13,777 nucleotides of DNA from Sedimentisphaerales bacterium (GCA_016928975.1 JAFGJR010000189.1:1-13777), one strand, 5' to 3'. Positions 1 through 6,645 are shown, counted from the stretch's first letter. Numbers and translations are program-made. The notes: generated by a model from the sequence alone, not told the origin.

Positions 1-330
1 CACCAGGATGTGGCTGCCCGCGCGTCCGCCGAAAATGCCATACTCATGCTGCAGGGATACGAGGTCTACGTTGTTGATATTCAGGAAATCGGCAGCGCGG
101 CGATAGGAATCAATGTCCTTCTCCGCGAGTTCAAACCGAACGCGGGGCGGATAGGCGTAGCCGGCCTCGATATCATTGACCGGCAGGGCAATGCAGGTGG
201 TTTGACGATATCGGGCGGCGATGGCCTGACACAAATCGGTGGTGAATGTGGCGATGCCGCACTGGCGCGGAAAATAGTTGCCGATGAACGCAATGCGCTT
301 GAGTATCGAATTGGCTGAGTTCTGGTCCAT
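1..330 (-). CDS. Glycosyltransferase, GT4-like, N-terminal part (partial)
   Basis: The reverse strand reads from an ATG at 330 without a stop to the window edge (110 codons). The N-terminus contains RIAFIGNYFPRQCGIATFTT followed by a DLCQAIAARY helix and later VSLQHEYGIFGG. This is the usual opening of a GT-B fold family 4 glycosyltransferase: a first beta strand, a glycine-rich loop, and a conserved QHEYGIFGG block. Such enzymes are cytoplasmic or membrane-associated and transfer a sugar from a nucleotide-sugar donor, but the donor and acceptor cannot be read from this half. The NDP-sugar site lies in the missing C-terminal domain. An in-frame ATG three codons upstream (339) is possible; 330 is preferred because AAGAG lies at a workable distance. 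The fold assignment is firm, the substrate unknown. Confidence 0.85.
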   Translation of the reverse strand, partial: MDQNSANSILKRIAFIGNYFPRQCGIATFTTDLCQAIAARYRQTTCIALPVNDIEAGYAYPPRVRFELAEKDIDSYRRAADFLNINNVDLVSLQHEYGIFGGRAGSHILV

Positions 331-591
331 GACGAACATCTCTTTTCTGGAAACCGGCTTCCTTCTTTGTTGCCTCTTGACCCATAAACGCAGAGAGGCG
401 GTCGCTATGGCGCCTGCCTTGGCCGTGCCTGCAAAAGACTGGGGCCGAGTGTTTCCTGTGACACCCAGGTGTCCGCGTAAGACCCATGTGGATCATGGCC
501 AGCAATCGACATAAGCCTTTATCTTTCCAGAAGTTCCCATAATTCATAGTTCTTCGCTATCCATCTTGTGTCGATCAGCCGAAGACACCTT
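331..591. other. Non-coding gap, nothing recognised
   Basis: This gap lies between the start of the glycosyltransferase gene and the stop of the integrase remnant, both on the minus strand. I see no convincing gene, tRNA or strong promoter. A weak dyad (GTGTC and GACAC about 11 nt apart, near 568-588) follows the integrase stop on the minus strand but has no T-run. Open frames here have no recognisable protein content. Confidence 0.4.
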
Positions 592-762
592 TCAAAGCGC
601 GTCAACCGGGCGGCGAACGCCCCGGCCGGCGCGACTCAACACGTGGATGTAGACCATGGTTGCCTTCACATCTTCATGCCTGGGCAATTCCTGTGCCGTC
701 CGGATGTCATGGCCCGTGTCGAGTTGATGTGTCGCAAAGGAATGGCGTACGGTACGACCCTG
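592..762 (-). pseudogene. Integron-type tyrosine recombinase, C-terminal remnant
   Basis: The reverse strand from 762 to the stop at 594-592 encodes 56 residues closely resembling the end of a tyrosine recombinase. [20 protein letters not shown] carries the Arg-His pair of box II (R6, H7). [20 protein letters not shown] carries the late His (H29) and the Tyr nucleophile (Y38). The tail [11 protein letters not shown] matches the HVLNRGG-GVRSPLD ending typical of IntI-like and related integrases. The usual LLGH has become LPRH. A TAG at 765-763 lies directly upstream in this frame, no start codon is present, and about 250 upstream residues expected for the family are missing, so this is a broken gene. 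It abuts the structured module at 768-854, so a deletion or recombination has joined the two. No attC or attI site was recognised nearby. Confidence 0.75.
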
Positions 763-767
763 CTACT

Positions 768-854
768 GTCGGTAGAGCGACCGCCTGCGTTACTGGTGAG
801 CTGCTCACATCGTCTGCCCGACCGACTCCTAACATTCGGTTCCCTTTCGCTATC
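768..854 (-). ncRNA. Candidate structured RNA or RNA leader, copy 1
   Basis: This lies downstream of a good promoter on the minus strand. The transcript would begin near 854 with GATAGCGAAAGGGAACCGAA. It can then fold with GTCGGT (826-821) pairing ACCGAC (773-768), a C/U mismatch, and GGGC (819-816) pairing GCUC (778-775). Inside sits a hairpin GTGAG-CAG-CTCAC (808-796). The second copy at 4103-4189 has the same length (87 nt), the same order of elements, the same mismatch position and changed but still paired helices. No family known to me fits. It could instead be the 5' leader of a lost gene, since AAAGGGA can act as a ribosome binding site just before an ATG at 836. The 3' end is unknown; the span given ends at the last paired base. 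Confidence 0.5.
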
Positions 855-861
855 AGGAAAG

Positions 862-890
862 ATGGTAGCACGGCGGGCGCGGGAAGTCAA
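862..890 (-). promoter_or_regulatory. Sigma70-type promoter of structured module 1
   Basis: On the minus strand, TTGACT (890-885) and TACCAT (867-862) are separated by 17 bp, with TGC directly before the -10 giving an extended -10. Transcription would start near 854. The same region is conserved in the second module at 4197-4226, which supports it being functional sequence and not a chance match. Confidence 0.62.
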
Positions 891-1085
891 TACTTGCGCT
901 GAAATGATCTGCATGCGACGGCGGGAAGGCTGGATTGTGTGTCTCGCGTGTGGCACGGCATGCGTGGTCGGCGAGGCGTTTGTCAGATGCTGGGCTTTCG
1001 GGCCGAAATTCATGTTGGTGTGGGGGGATGGACGAAGACTGGTATTGATGACAGTCACCGGCGTCAATCTGAGGCGTGCTGCGTG

Positions 1086-1733
1086 ATGGGCAAGGCAATG
1101 CTCTGCTGTGCACTGATCTGTCTGGTGCTGGCCTGTCCGGGCGGTGCTGGGGAGGTGGGGGACAATTCGCTGATGCGCGACAGCACGACACAATCGAAGA
1201 TTTGGCCGGAGGGGATGGGAAACGGCCTGCGCACCAGCGTCAATGAAGTGGGCTTCGCTCTGGGACCGGGAATTGGAACACGGCAGTACGGCGGATCGCA
1301 GAGACATGACCTGGCGCTGGGACACATCAGTTACGCCCGCCTGCGGACAGAGGTCATCGGCGGCCAGTGCCCCCTGCGCGGCAGCCTGGAGGCGCGCATC
1401 GAGCTTCTGACAGGCGCCCAGTATCATCCTGAGGGTGCCTATCTGGTCGGTCTGACGCCCGTGCTTCGGTACAACGTAGCGACAGGCAACCGCTGGATGC
1501 CGTTCGTGAACGTCGGTGTCGGCGTCTTGCTCACGGACATCGGATTGCCGGACCTTTCTACGGTCTTCCAGTTCGGTCCCCAGTTCGGCGGGGGCTGCAG
1601 CTATTTCCTCACGGACGATCTGGCACTGACTCTGGAATACCGCTTCATTCACATCTCGAACGCTGATATTGAGACCCCCAACGCCGGCGTGAACACGCAC
1701 TTCATCTCAATCGGCTTGAGCCGGTACTTCTGA
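1086..1733 (+). CDS. PagL-like lipid A 3-O-deacylase, outer-membrane barrel
   Basis: The 215-residue product has a hydrophobic N-terminus (about residues 4-21) and alternating beta-strand sequence. It ends in YRFIHISNADIETPNAGVN and a terminal aromatic (RYF), the signature end of the PagL family of outer-membrane lipid A deacylases. PagL removes the 3-O-linked acyl chain of lipid A. The His (H189) and Ser (S191) of the catalytic H-x-S-N motif are present. By spacing, the position of the third PagL residue (Glu140 in the Pseudomonas enzyme) is Asn here (N203). The ATG at 1086 was chosen because it directly precedes the signal peptide; upstream in-frame codons look non-coding. TGAGG lies about 11 nt upstream. 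VLAC (14-17) resembles a lipobox, but type I cleavage near GAG-E is more usual for a barrel. It converges on the dockerin gene with a 27-bp gap. Confidence 0.8.
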   Translation: MGKAMLCCALICLVLACPGGAGEVGDNSLMRDSTTQSKIWPEGMGNGLRTSVNEVGFALGPGIGTRQYGGSQRHDLALGHISYARLRTEVIGGQCPLRGSLEARIELLTGAQYHPEGAYLVGLTPVLRYNVATGNRWMPFVNVGVGVLLTDIGLPDLSTVFQFGPQFGGGCSYFLTDDLALTLEYRFIHISNADIETPNAGVNTHFISIGLSRYF

Positions 1734-1760
1734 TCCGCACCCACGCGGTAGCGAACACGA

Positions 1761-3446
1761 TCACCGGAGACCCTCTATCGGCGAACTCATCAGCCAGTTG
1801 TCCGCCAAGAGGGATAAGTCGGCGGCGTTGACGAGACCGTTGCGGTCGAAATCGGCTCGCAGGTCATATTGCGGCTGATCCACCGAGGCCAGCCAGAACG
1901 CAGAGAGGATCGCGCAGTCGCCAAGGTCGATCGTGTTGTCGCGATTGGCGTCTCCTTCCAGCAGGATGCCCAGGTCCACCGATGCGCCTGGCGCGGAGAG
2001 CACGACCTCTCTTCTGACGTTCATCAAGGTGGACTCGGCGAATACGGCGATGTCATAGGTCGCCGGCAGGACACCCACCGCCTCGCAGACAGCCGTGTCT
2101 GCGGTGGCGGACCTGCTCGTGGTCAATCTGAACTCGTTGACCGGAGTGTCAGTCAGCACGTGGGCCCCGGGCGCAAAGAATCGAACGGTCAACGGGACAG
2201 TCCAACCGGCGTCCGGTCGGGCTTCGCCCTGGAGGGTCACCGACACGGACACGCGGGCACCGGCCGGACCCATGCTGACGATGGCCTGGGGAACGTGGGA
2301 TGCCGGGATATTCGTGGCGGCCTGGATGTTCTTGCGCTCAGTGGCACTGAGCTTGGGCTTGAAGTGACAGCTCAATCCCAGCGCGGACGCCTGGAGGAGC
2401 ATGTTGCCGGCGATGAAGCCTGTCTCCAGTTGAGCGAACTCCTGATTGACGTTGGCGGAATCCAGGCAGAGGATGACGTAGCAGGGCGCCTGCGGCAGAC
2501 CGCCGACCGCCGATCGCAGACGGACCCTGGCGTCGTCAGGCTGCGGATCCGCAGGCGGCCTGCCTCGCCCGCTCGCGGCCGCGACGACCGGCTCGATTCG
2601 ATGGTCCTTCGTCGAGGTGTTCGTGGCGGGATTGCGATTGAGATATCGATACACGCCACCCTCTTTCACGATATAAATGCTCCGCGTAAGATAGTAGCTG
2701 GCGTAGGCGGACGGCACGGTCAGCCCTGCCTTGCCGTTCGATGTGGTATGCGCGGTGCAGCCGTAACCCGCCCACAGGATCTGGGAAACCTGCCGTAGCG
2801 TCAGATCGGTCTGCACGAAGCTGTCGGTGTATTTGAGATGGGCCAGGACTTCTTCCAGGCTGTCCCTGCCGGCCGAACAGGGGTCCGGCAGCCAGCCGCT
2901 CTGGTCCTGGGGCGCCGACGAATGTACGGCCAGTGTGGAGGTGAGGGCCTTGCCCGCCTGCACTCCGAAGAACAGCCTTGTCGTGGGCAGCCCGAGCCCT
3001 TTCGGGCAGCAGGCCACCGCCGGCTCCGTGCTGCTGCACAGGGACACCGACGCAAGCATGGCAGGCATGAACATGACTCCGGCGTCGAACGCAAGCTCCG
3101 CCTCATACCGGATTGCGAAAGCCCCTTCGCTGGTCCTTTCATCGGAGGACCAAGTCAGCGAATGACTGTTCGGATCATAGAGGTACGTCCCGCCAGGTGC
3201 GACGAGATAGATGTTCCTGTACGAGCCGGTTACGGGCATTCTCCCCGCCGCCCACAAGATGTTGCTGACCTGCTGGGCGCTGGCCGTTCCGCCAAGCGAA
3301 TGCTGCGAGTATCGGCTATTCAGACACAGCTCCAGCGAGTTTCGCGTCACGATCGGCGCCGGAAGAGGCCCCGCCGTGATCCCCTGGGCCTGACAAGCCG
3401 CCGACCCCAGAGCCAGAACCATCAGTGTCGATATCGCCTGCCGCAT
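1761..3446 (-). CDS. Secreted tandem nitroreductase-like protein with dockerin domain
   Basis: The 561-residue product starts at an ATG with GGAGG seven bases upstream. Residues 1-20 form a Sec signal peptide (likely cleavage after QA). Residues about 36-170 and 193-395 are two SagB/nitroreductase-like domains. The pair QQVSNILWAAG (58-68) and RQVSQILWAGYG (218-229) shows the duplication. The second half carries the usual late block ETGFIAGNMLLQASALGLSC (341-360) and PQAIVSMG (386-393). Residues about 400-495 look like a beta-sandwich module that often precedes dockerins. Residues 498-555 are a type I dockerin with two calcium loops, DANRDNTIDLGD and DFDRNGLVNAADL, each followed by a helix ending in W-L. 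Dockerins bind cohesins, so the protein is probably exported and attached to a scaffold or surface partner. FMN binding and substrate are unproven: the usual R-x-S-x-R motif reads RYSQH (45-49) in domain 1. Confidence 0.85.
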   Translation of the reverse strand: MRQAISTLMVLALGSAACQAQGITAGPLPAPIVTRNSLELCLNSRYSQHSLGGTASAQQVSNILWAAGRMPVTGSYRNIYLVAPGGTYLYDPNSHSLTWSSDERTSEGAFAIRYEAELAFDAGVMFMPAMLASVSLCSSTEPAVACCPKGLGLPTTRLFFGVQAGKALTSTLAVHSSAPQDQSGWLPDPCSAGRDSLEEVLAHLKYTDSFVQTDLTLRQVSQILWAGYGCTAHTTSNGKAGLTVPSAYASYYLTRSIYIVKEGGVYRYLNRNPATNTSTKDHRIEPVVAAASGRGRPPADPQPDDARVRLRSAVGGLPQAPCYVILCLDSANVNQEFAQLETGFIAGNMLLQASALGLSCHFKPKLSATERKNIQAATNIPASHVPQAIVSMGPAGARVSVSVTLQGEARPDAGWTVPLTVRFFAPGAHVLTDTPVNEFRLTTSRSATADTAVCEAVGVLPATYDIAVFAESTLMNVRREVVLSAPGASVDLGILLEGDANRDNTIDLGDCAILSAFWLASVDQPQYDLRADFDRNGLVNAADLSLLADNWLMSSPIEGLR

Positions 3447-3614
3447 TTTCCGCCCTCCAGAAACCTACGCTTCAACCTCCTTCCAAGTCGCCCCGTGTGC
3501 CATTGACCGAACAGAGCAGCACATGTCTATTCTAACCTATTGTCGATGCCGGATGATTACACTTTTTCTTGATGTCTCGTAGCTCCTTGAGGTCTCTCAG
3601 CACGATCATGGGTG
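3447..3614. other. Upstream region of the dockerin gene
   Basis: On the minus strand this holds the Shine-Dalgarno of the dockerin gene and a possible -10, TAGAAT, near 3530 without a convincing -35. TTGACA occurs near 3624 but has no well-spaced -10. No gene was recognised. Confidence 0.3.
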
Positions 3615-3908
3615 TCAAGCGTCTCTCGTCGACGCGGCCAGTCCCTCCTTCGATTGCACAACCAGCTCCGGCCATCGGGGCTTGTACGGCTGGCCACACT
3701 CGGTCCAACAAAACGGGTGCATCGTGTTGCCCGACGCGGAATTCGCCACGACATCCACATGCCGCGGCGCCGCCGGGCGGTCGCGCCAGTCGATAGCGAA
3801 CACGATCAATGATGCCGCCGAACAGCCCAGCACGATCCATCCGTATGGGGAATAACCGGTCGGAGGCCCCACCACCATCGCAAACGACGATACCGCAGCC
3901 AGCCCCAT
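3615..3908 (-). CDS. Small hypothetical membrane protein
   Basis: The 97-residue product has two hydrophobic segments (about residues 1-14 and 22-40), then a polar tail with NTMHPFCWTECGQPYKP, a short C-x3-C cluster that might bind metal. I do not recognise a family. The ATG at 3908 has GGGA five bases and GAGG about twelve bases upstream; a stop just before it in this frame rules out a much longer start. It lies about 195 nt downstream of the structured module at 4103-4189 on the same strand, so the promoter at 4197-4226 could transcribe it with that module as its leader. The reading frame is plausible but weakly supported, and the region could be relic sequence. Confidence 0.4.
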   Translation of the reverse strand: MGLAAVSSFAMVVGPPTGYSPYGWIVLGCSAASLIVFAIDWRDRPAAPRHVDVVANSASGNTMHPFCWTECGQPYKPRWPELVVQSKEGLAASTRDA

Positions 3909-4102
3909 CGAATTCCCATTGCCTCTGTCATGTGCAAGCTCCCACTATCTGCTGTGGCCTCGACCTACTTGCGGAGTTCCCGGCTCGTGACCACACAAGA
4001 CACCTTCGGATTTCCTGCCGGAAGCGACGCAGAACATGCTCGTTGAAAGACTTGTCGCCGGTCGGACAACATGCGTGCACCTGACGTACCGGTTCCCGGG
4101 GC

Positions 4103-4189
4103 TGCCTGAGAAACAACTGCCCGGGCTGCTTGTGCGCTTCGCACGCGGTCTGTCTGAGGCATTCCCACGATTCGTCCCCTTTCGCTGTC
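4103..4189 (-). ncRNA. Candidate structured RNA or RNA leader, copy 2
   Basis: This is the second copy of the module at 768-854, also 87 nt and on the minus strand. It starts GACAGCGAAAGGGGACGAAT. TGCCT (4161-4157) pairs AGGCA (4107-4103), a C/C mismatch follows, then AGA (4155-4153) pairs UCU (4111-4109). The inner hairpin is GTGCG-AAG-CGCAC (4144-4132). Against copy 1, three consecutive outer pairs are swapped (G-C, G-C, C-G to C-G, C-G, G-C), two inner pairs go from G-C to A-U, and one hairpin pair goes from A-U to C-G. An open frame of 67 codons (3965-4168) starts at a GTG with GGGG upstream inside the structure; its product is unlike any family I know. An alternative reading is therefore a structured leader or a short coding gene. 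Confidence 0.5.
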
Positions 4190-4196
4190 GCAGAAG

Positions 4197-4226
4197 AGGA
4201 TAGCACGGTGGGTCGACGGGCGTCAA
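4197..4226 (-). promoter_or_regulatory. Sigma70-type promoter of structured module 2
   Basis: On the minus strand, TTGACG (4226-4221) and TATCCT (4202-4197) are separated by 18 bp, with TGC before the -10. Start of transcription would be near 4189. It is homologous to the promoter at 862-890: both share CGTGCTA around the -10 and GCGAAAGGG after it. Confidence 0.62.
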
Positions 4227-4237
4227 CATCCGCGCGA

Positions 4238-4272
4238 AGGAGACGCGGTCTGCGATAGCAGGCGTGTCTCCT
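4238..4272 (+). repeat. Hairpin between divergent promoters
   Basis: AGGAGAC (4238-4244) pairs with GTCTCCT (4266-4272). The pairing continues inward through G-U, C-G and G-C and an inner CTGC-gata-GCAG stem. It sits between the minus-strand promoter at 4197-4226 and the plus-strand promoter at 4298-4326. It has no T-run. It could be an operator dyad or an upstream structure; its role is unknown. Confidence 0.3.
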
Positions 4273-4297
4273 GTCGGGTTGGTTCGTTCCCATCCTA

Positions 4298-4326
4298 TTG
4301 GCATTTCGCGGTGGGTCTGCTATCCT
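4298..4326 (+). promoter_or_regulatory. Promoter of the GH127 gene
   Basis: TTGGCA (4298-4303) and TATCCT (4321-4326) are separated by exactly 17 bp, with TGC immediately before the -10 as in the other promoters of the window. A start near 4333 would give a leader of about 77 nt. That leader holds a GCCGCC/GGCGGC stem-loop (about 4340-4359) and the GTAG palindrome at 4368-4388, ahead of AGGAGG. Confidence 0.6.
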
Positions 4327-4367
4327 GTGCGAGGCATGAGCCGCCGAACACGTGGCGGCAGACTGAT

Positions 4368-4388
4368 GGTGTGCGTGGCACACCCTAC
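4368..4388 (-). repeat. GTAG-headed palindrome, REP-like
   Basis: On the minus strand this reads GTAG followed by GGTGTGC-CAC-GCACACC, a perfect 7-bp stem with a 3-nt loop. A GTAG tetranucleotide at the foot of a short palindrome is the known layout of REP elements mobilised by RAYT transposases. It lies in the leader of the GH127 gene, ending about 10 nt before its Shine-Dalgarno, so it could also affect translation or mRNA stability. Confidence 0.5.
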
Positions 4389-4409
4389 GTATTGGCATAG
4401 GAGGCCACA

Positions 4410-6458
4410 ATGACCAGAACACAACTCCTTCTTATCGCAACAGCCCTTCTTCTCTTTGTACCGGTCCTGCAGGCGGCGGTGATTGTCCGCGTCACGCCGG
4501 TCCCGTCGACGGCAACGACGAACGACTTCTACGTCAGCAACGCCAAGCCGCTGGCGCCGAGTCCGCTGATCAAGCTGCCCGTCGGGGCGATCAGGCCCGA
4601 AGGCTGGCTGCGCCGACAGCTCGAGTTGCAGGCGGAGGGCTTCTCCGGCCACCTGACAGAGATCAGCCAGTTCCTCAAGAAGGACGGCAATGCCTGGCTC
4701 TCGCCGGATGGCCAGGGTCACAGCCCCTGGGAGGAGCTGCCTTACTGGCTCAAGGGTTTCGGCGACACCGGCTACGTCCTCGGCGACCAGCGGATCATCG
4801 ACGAGGCGAAGATCTGGATCGAGGGCATGCTCGCCAGCCGCAAACCCGACGGCTGGTTTGGACCGGCCACCAACAAGACCGGCTCGCGCGACACGAAGAA
4901 TGTCCCCGACCTGTGGCCCAACATGGTCGCGCTGAATGCACTGCAAACTTATTACGAGTACACCAGCGACCCGCGGGTCCTGGAGCTGATGCAGGAGTAC
5001 TTCGAGTGGGAGCTGACCGTGCCCGACGAGAAGTTCCTGGAGCCGTTCTGGCAACAGCAGCGAGCGAGCGACAATCTGGCCAGTGTCTACTGGCTCTATA
5101 ACCGCACCGGGCAGGAATACCTGCTGCAATTGGCCCAGAAGATCCACCGCAATACCGCCAACTGGGCCGAGACCGTTGCGAGCTGGCATAACGTCAATAT
5201 CGCCCAATGCTTCCGCGCGCCGGCGGTCTTCTACCAGCAGTCCCGCGATCCCTACTTCCTCCAGGCTGCCGAGCGCAATTACACGATGGTCTGGGGCACC
5301 TATGGCCAGGTCCCCGGCGGCATGTTCGGCGGCGACGAGAACTGCCGCAGAGGGTACTACGGCCCGAGGCAGGGCATCGAGACCTGCGCCTCCATCGAGT
5401 TCATGCTCTCGTGCGAGATGCTGCTGAAGATCGCGGGCGACCTGACCTGGGCGGATCGTTGCGAGGACGTTGCGTTCAACACGTTCCCGCCGGCGATGAC
5501 GGCCGATCTCAAGGCGCTGCACTACCTGGTCAGCCCGAACGTCTGCCAGCTCGACAGCAAGAACAAGGCGCCAGGCATCCAGAACAGCGGCGAGATGCTC
5601 TCGTACAATCCGCATGGCTACCGCTGCTGTCAGCACAATGTCGCGCATGGCTGGCCGTATTTCGCAGAGCACCTGTGGATGGCCACGCCCGACAACGGCC
5701 TGGCGGCGGTCTTCTACGCCGCCTCACAGGTCACCGCCAAAGTCGGCAACGGACAGAAGGTGACGTGGAGACAGGAGACACGATACCCCTTCGAGGACAC
5801 GGTCCGCCTGACCCTCAGTGCAAGCGAGCCGGTAGAGTTCCCGTTGTACCTGCGCATCCCCGGCTGGTGCACGGCCCCGGCGCTGCGGATCAACGGCAGC
5901 GCGGTGCCAGCGTACGCCGAGCCGCGGACCTTCCTCGTCCTCGACCGCCAGTGGAAGGACGGAGACACCGTGGACCTCACGCTGCCCATGGAGCTGAAGC
6001 TCCGCTACTGGATTCGCAACGGCAACACCGTCTCCGTCGATCGCGGGCCGCTGACCTACTCGCTCCGGATCGGCGAGAAGTACGTCCGCTACGGCGGCAC
6101 GGACAAGTGGCCGGCCCTGGAGGTCTACCCAACCACGGCCTGGAACTACGGCCTGATCCTCGACCCCCGCAAGCCGCTGCGAGAGCAGTTCCGCGTGCAT
6201 CAGAAGAGCTGGCCTCGAGACAACCAGCCCTTCGAAGCCACGGCCGCACCGATCGAGATCGACGCCAAAGCCAGGCGGATCCCGAACTGGCAGGCAGACC
6301 GCCTGGGACTCATCGGCACGGTCCAGCCCAGCCCCATCAAATCCGACGAGCCTGTCGAAGCGGTGACATTGATCCCGATGGGCGCCGCACGGCTGCGTAT
6401 CTCCGCTTTCCCGTGGATCGGCGAAGGACCGGACGCGCGAGAATGGCGCGTCGAATAA
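4410..6458 (+). CDS. Exported beta-L-arabinofuranosidase-like enzyme, GH127 (DUF1680)
   Basis: The 682-residue product has a Sec signal peptide (residues 1-22, cleavage after LQA). A long helical (alpha/alpha)6-like region follows, with PWEELPYWLKGFGDTGY (106-122), then beta-rich C-terminal domains. These are features of the DUF1680/GH127 family, which hydrolyses beta-L-arabinofuranosides with a zinc-bound cysteine nucleophile. The metal and catalytic set can be matched by spacing to the Bifidobacterium enzyme: E324 and C326 in GIETCAS, and C406-C407 in YRCCQHN, with E310 as the likely acid. Length fits the family. AGGAGG lies 5 nt upstream of the ATG, and a promoter lies at 4298-4326. The likely site of action is the periplasm or cell surface, releasing L-arabinose from plant or algal glycans. 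Relatives in this superfamily vary in substrate, so the sugar is inferred. Confidence 0.9.
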   Translation: MTRTQLLLIATALLLFVPVLQAAVIVRVTPVPSTATTNDFYVSNAKPLAPSPLIKLPVGAIRPEGWLRRQLELQAEGFSGHLTEISQFLKKDGNAWLSPDGQGHSPWEELPYWLKGFGDTGYVLGDQRIIDEAKIWIEGMLASRKPDGWFGPATNKTGSRDTKNVPDLWPNMVALNALQTYYEYTSDPRVLELMQEYFEWELTVPDEKFLEPFWQQQRASDNLASVYWLYNRTGQEYLLQLAQKIHRNTANWAETVASWHNVNIAQCFRAPAVFYQQSRDPYFLQAAERNYTMVWGTYGQVPGGMFGGDENCRRGYYGPRQGIETCASIEFMLSCEMLLKIAGDLTWADRCEDVAFNTFPPAMTADLKALHYLVSPNVCQLDSKNKAPGIQNSGEMLSYNPHGYRCCQHNVAHGWPYFAEHLWMATPDNGLAAVFYAASQVTAKVGNGQKVTWRQETRYPFEDTVRLTLSASEPVEFPLYLRIPGWCTAPALRINGSAVPAYAEPRTFLVLDRQWKDGDTVDLTLPMELKLRYWIRNGNTVSVDRGPLTYSLRIGEKYVRYGGTDKWPALEVYPTTAWNYGLILDPRKPLREQFRVHQKSWPRDNQPFEATAAPIEIDAKARRIPNWQADRLGLIGTVQPSPIKSDEPVEAVTLIPMGAARLRISAFPWIGEGPDAREWRVE

Positions 6459-6538
6459 CCTCTGCCATCCGGAATACTCTTCTCGGACGTGAAGCGAGCC
6501 CGCCGGACAGCCGATAGATACGACGTCCGTCGGACATA

Positions 6539-6577
6539 GGCGATCGTACGCAAACCGCAGGCCCACGATCGCCCTAC
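6539..6577 (-). repeat. GTAG-headed palindrome, REP-like, long loop
   Basis: On the minus strand GTAG (6577-6574) is followed by GGCGATCGT (6573-6565), a 17-nt loop, and ACGATCGCC (6547-6539): a perfect 9-bp stem. It sits about 80 bp after the GH127 stop. It shares the GTAG foot with the elements at 4368-4388 and 12768-12840. It could also stop or protect the GH127 transcript, but no T-run follows. Confidence 0.45.
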
Positions 6578-6583
6578 CCAGGC

Positions 6584-6609
6584 CGTGACACGGGTGATGA
6601 CTGGTCACG
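6584..6609. repeat. Dyad upstream of the cysteine-rich gene
   Basis: CGTGAC (6584-6589) and GTCACG (6604-6609) form a 6-bp inverted repeat with a 14-nt spacer, about 37 bp before the start of the small gene at 6646. It could be an operator; there is no further support. Confidence 0.25.
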
Positions 6610-6645
6610 ACGCCAGGGCTGATCCGGCGGCGGGAGGAGGTGCCG

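Noticed and set aside
666..1700. Minus-strand frame of 344 codons crossing the promoter, RNA module and PagL gene
   Set aside because: It is antisense to the well-supported PagL gene, low in hydrophobic core residues, and crosses the integrase remnant in a different frame.
1749..3808. Exact 15-bp repeat TAGCGAACACGATCA at 1749-1763 and 3794-3808
   Set aside because: A single 15-mer match in a window of this size is within reach of chance given the composition, and the flanks are unrelated.
4050..4110. Group II intron domain V on the plus strand
   Set aside because: ACGTACCGGTTC resembles the domain V 3' strand, but the paired 5' strand and the AGC or CGC catalytic triad hairpin are absent, and no reverse transcriptase gene is present.
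4320..5672. Minus-strand frame of 450 codons
   Set aside because: It is antisense to the GH127 gene, with no Shine-Dalgarno or recognisable motif; the GH127 reading has signal peptide, metal ligands and promoter.
5207..6517. Long plus-strand frame of 436 codons
   Set aside because: It overlaps the GH127 gene in another frame. It is arginine- and proline-rich, with no domain, and is a by-product of GC-rich codon use.
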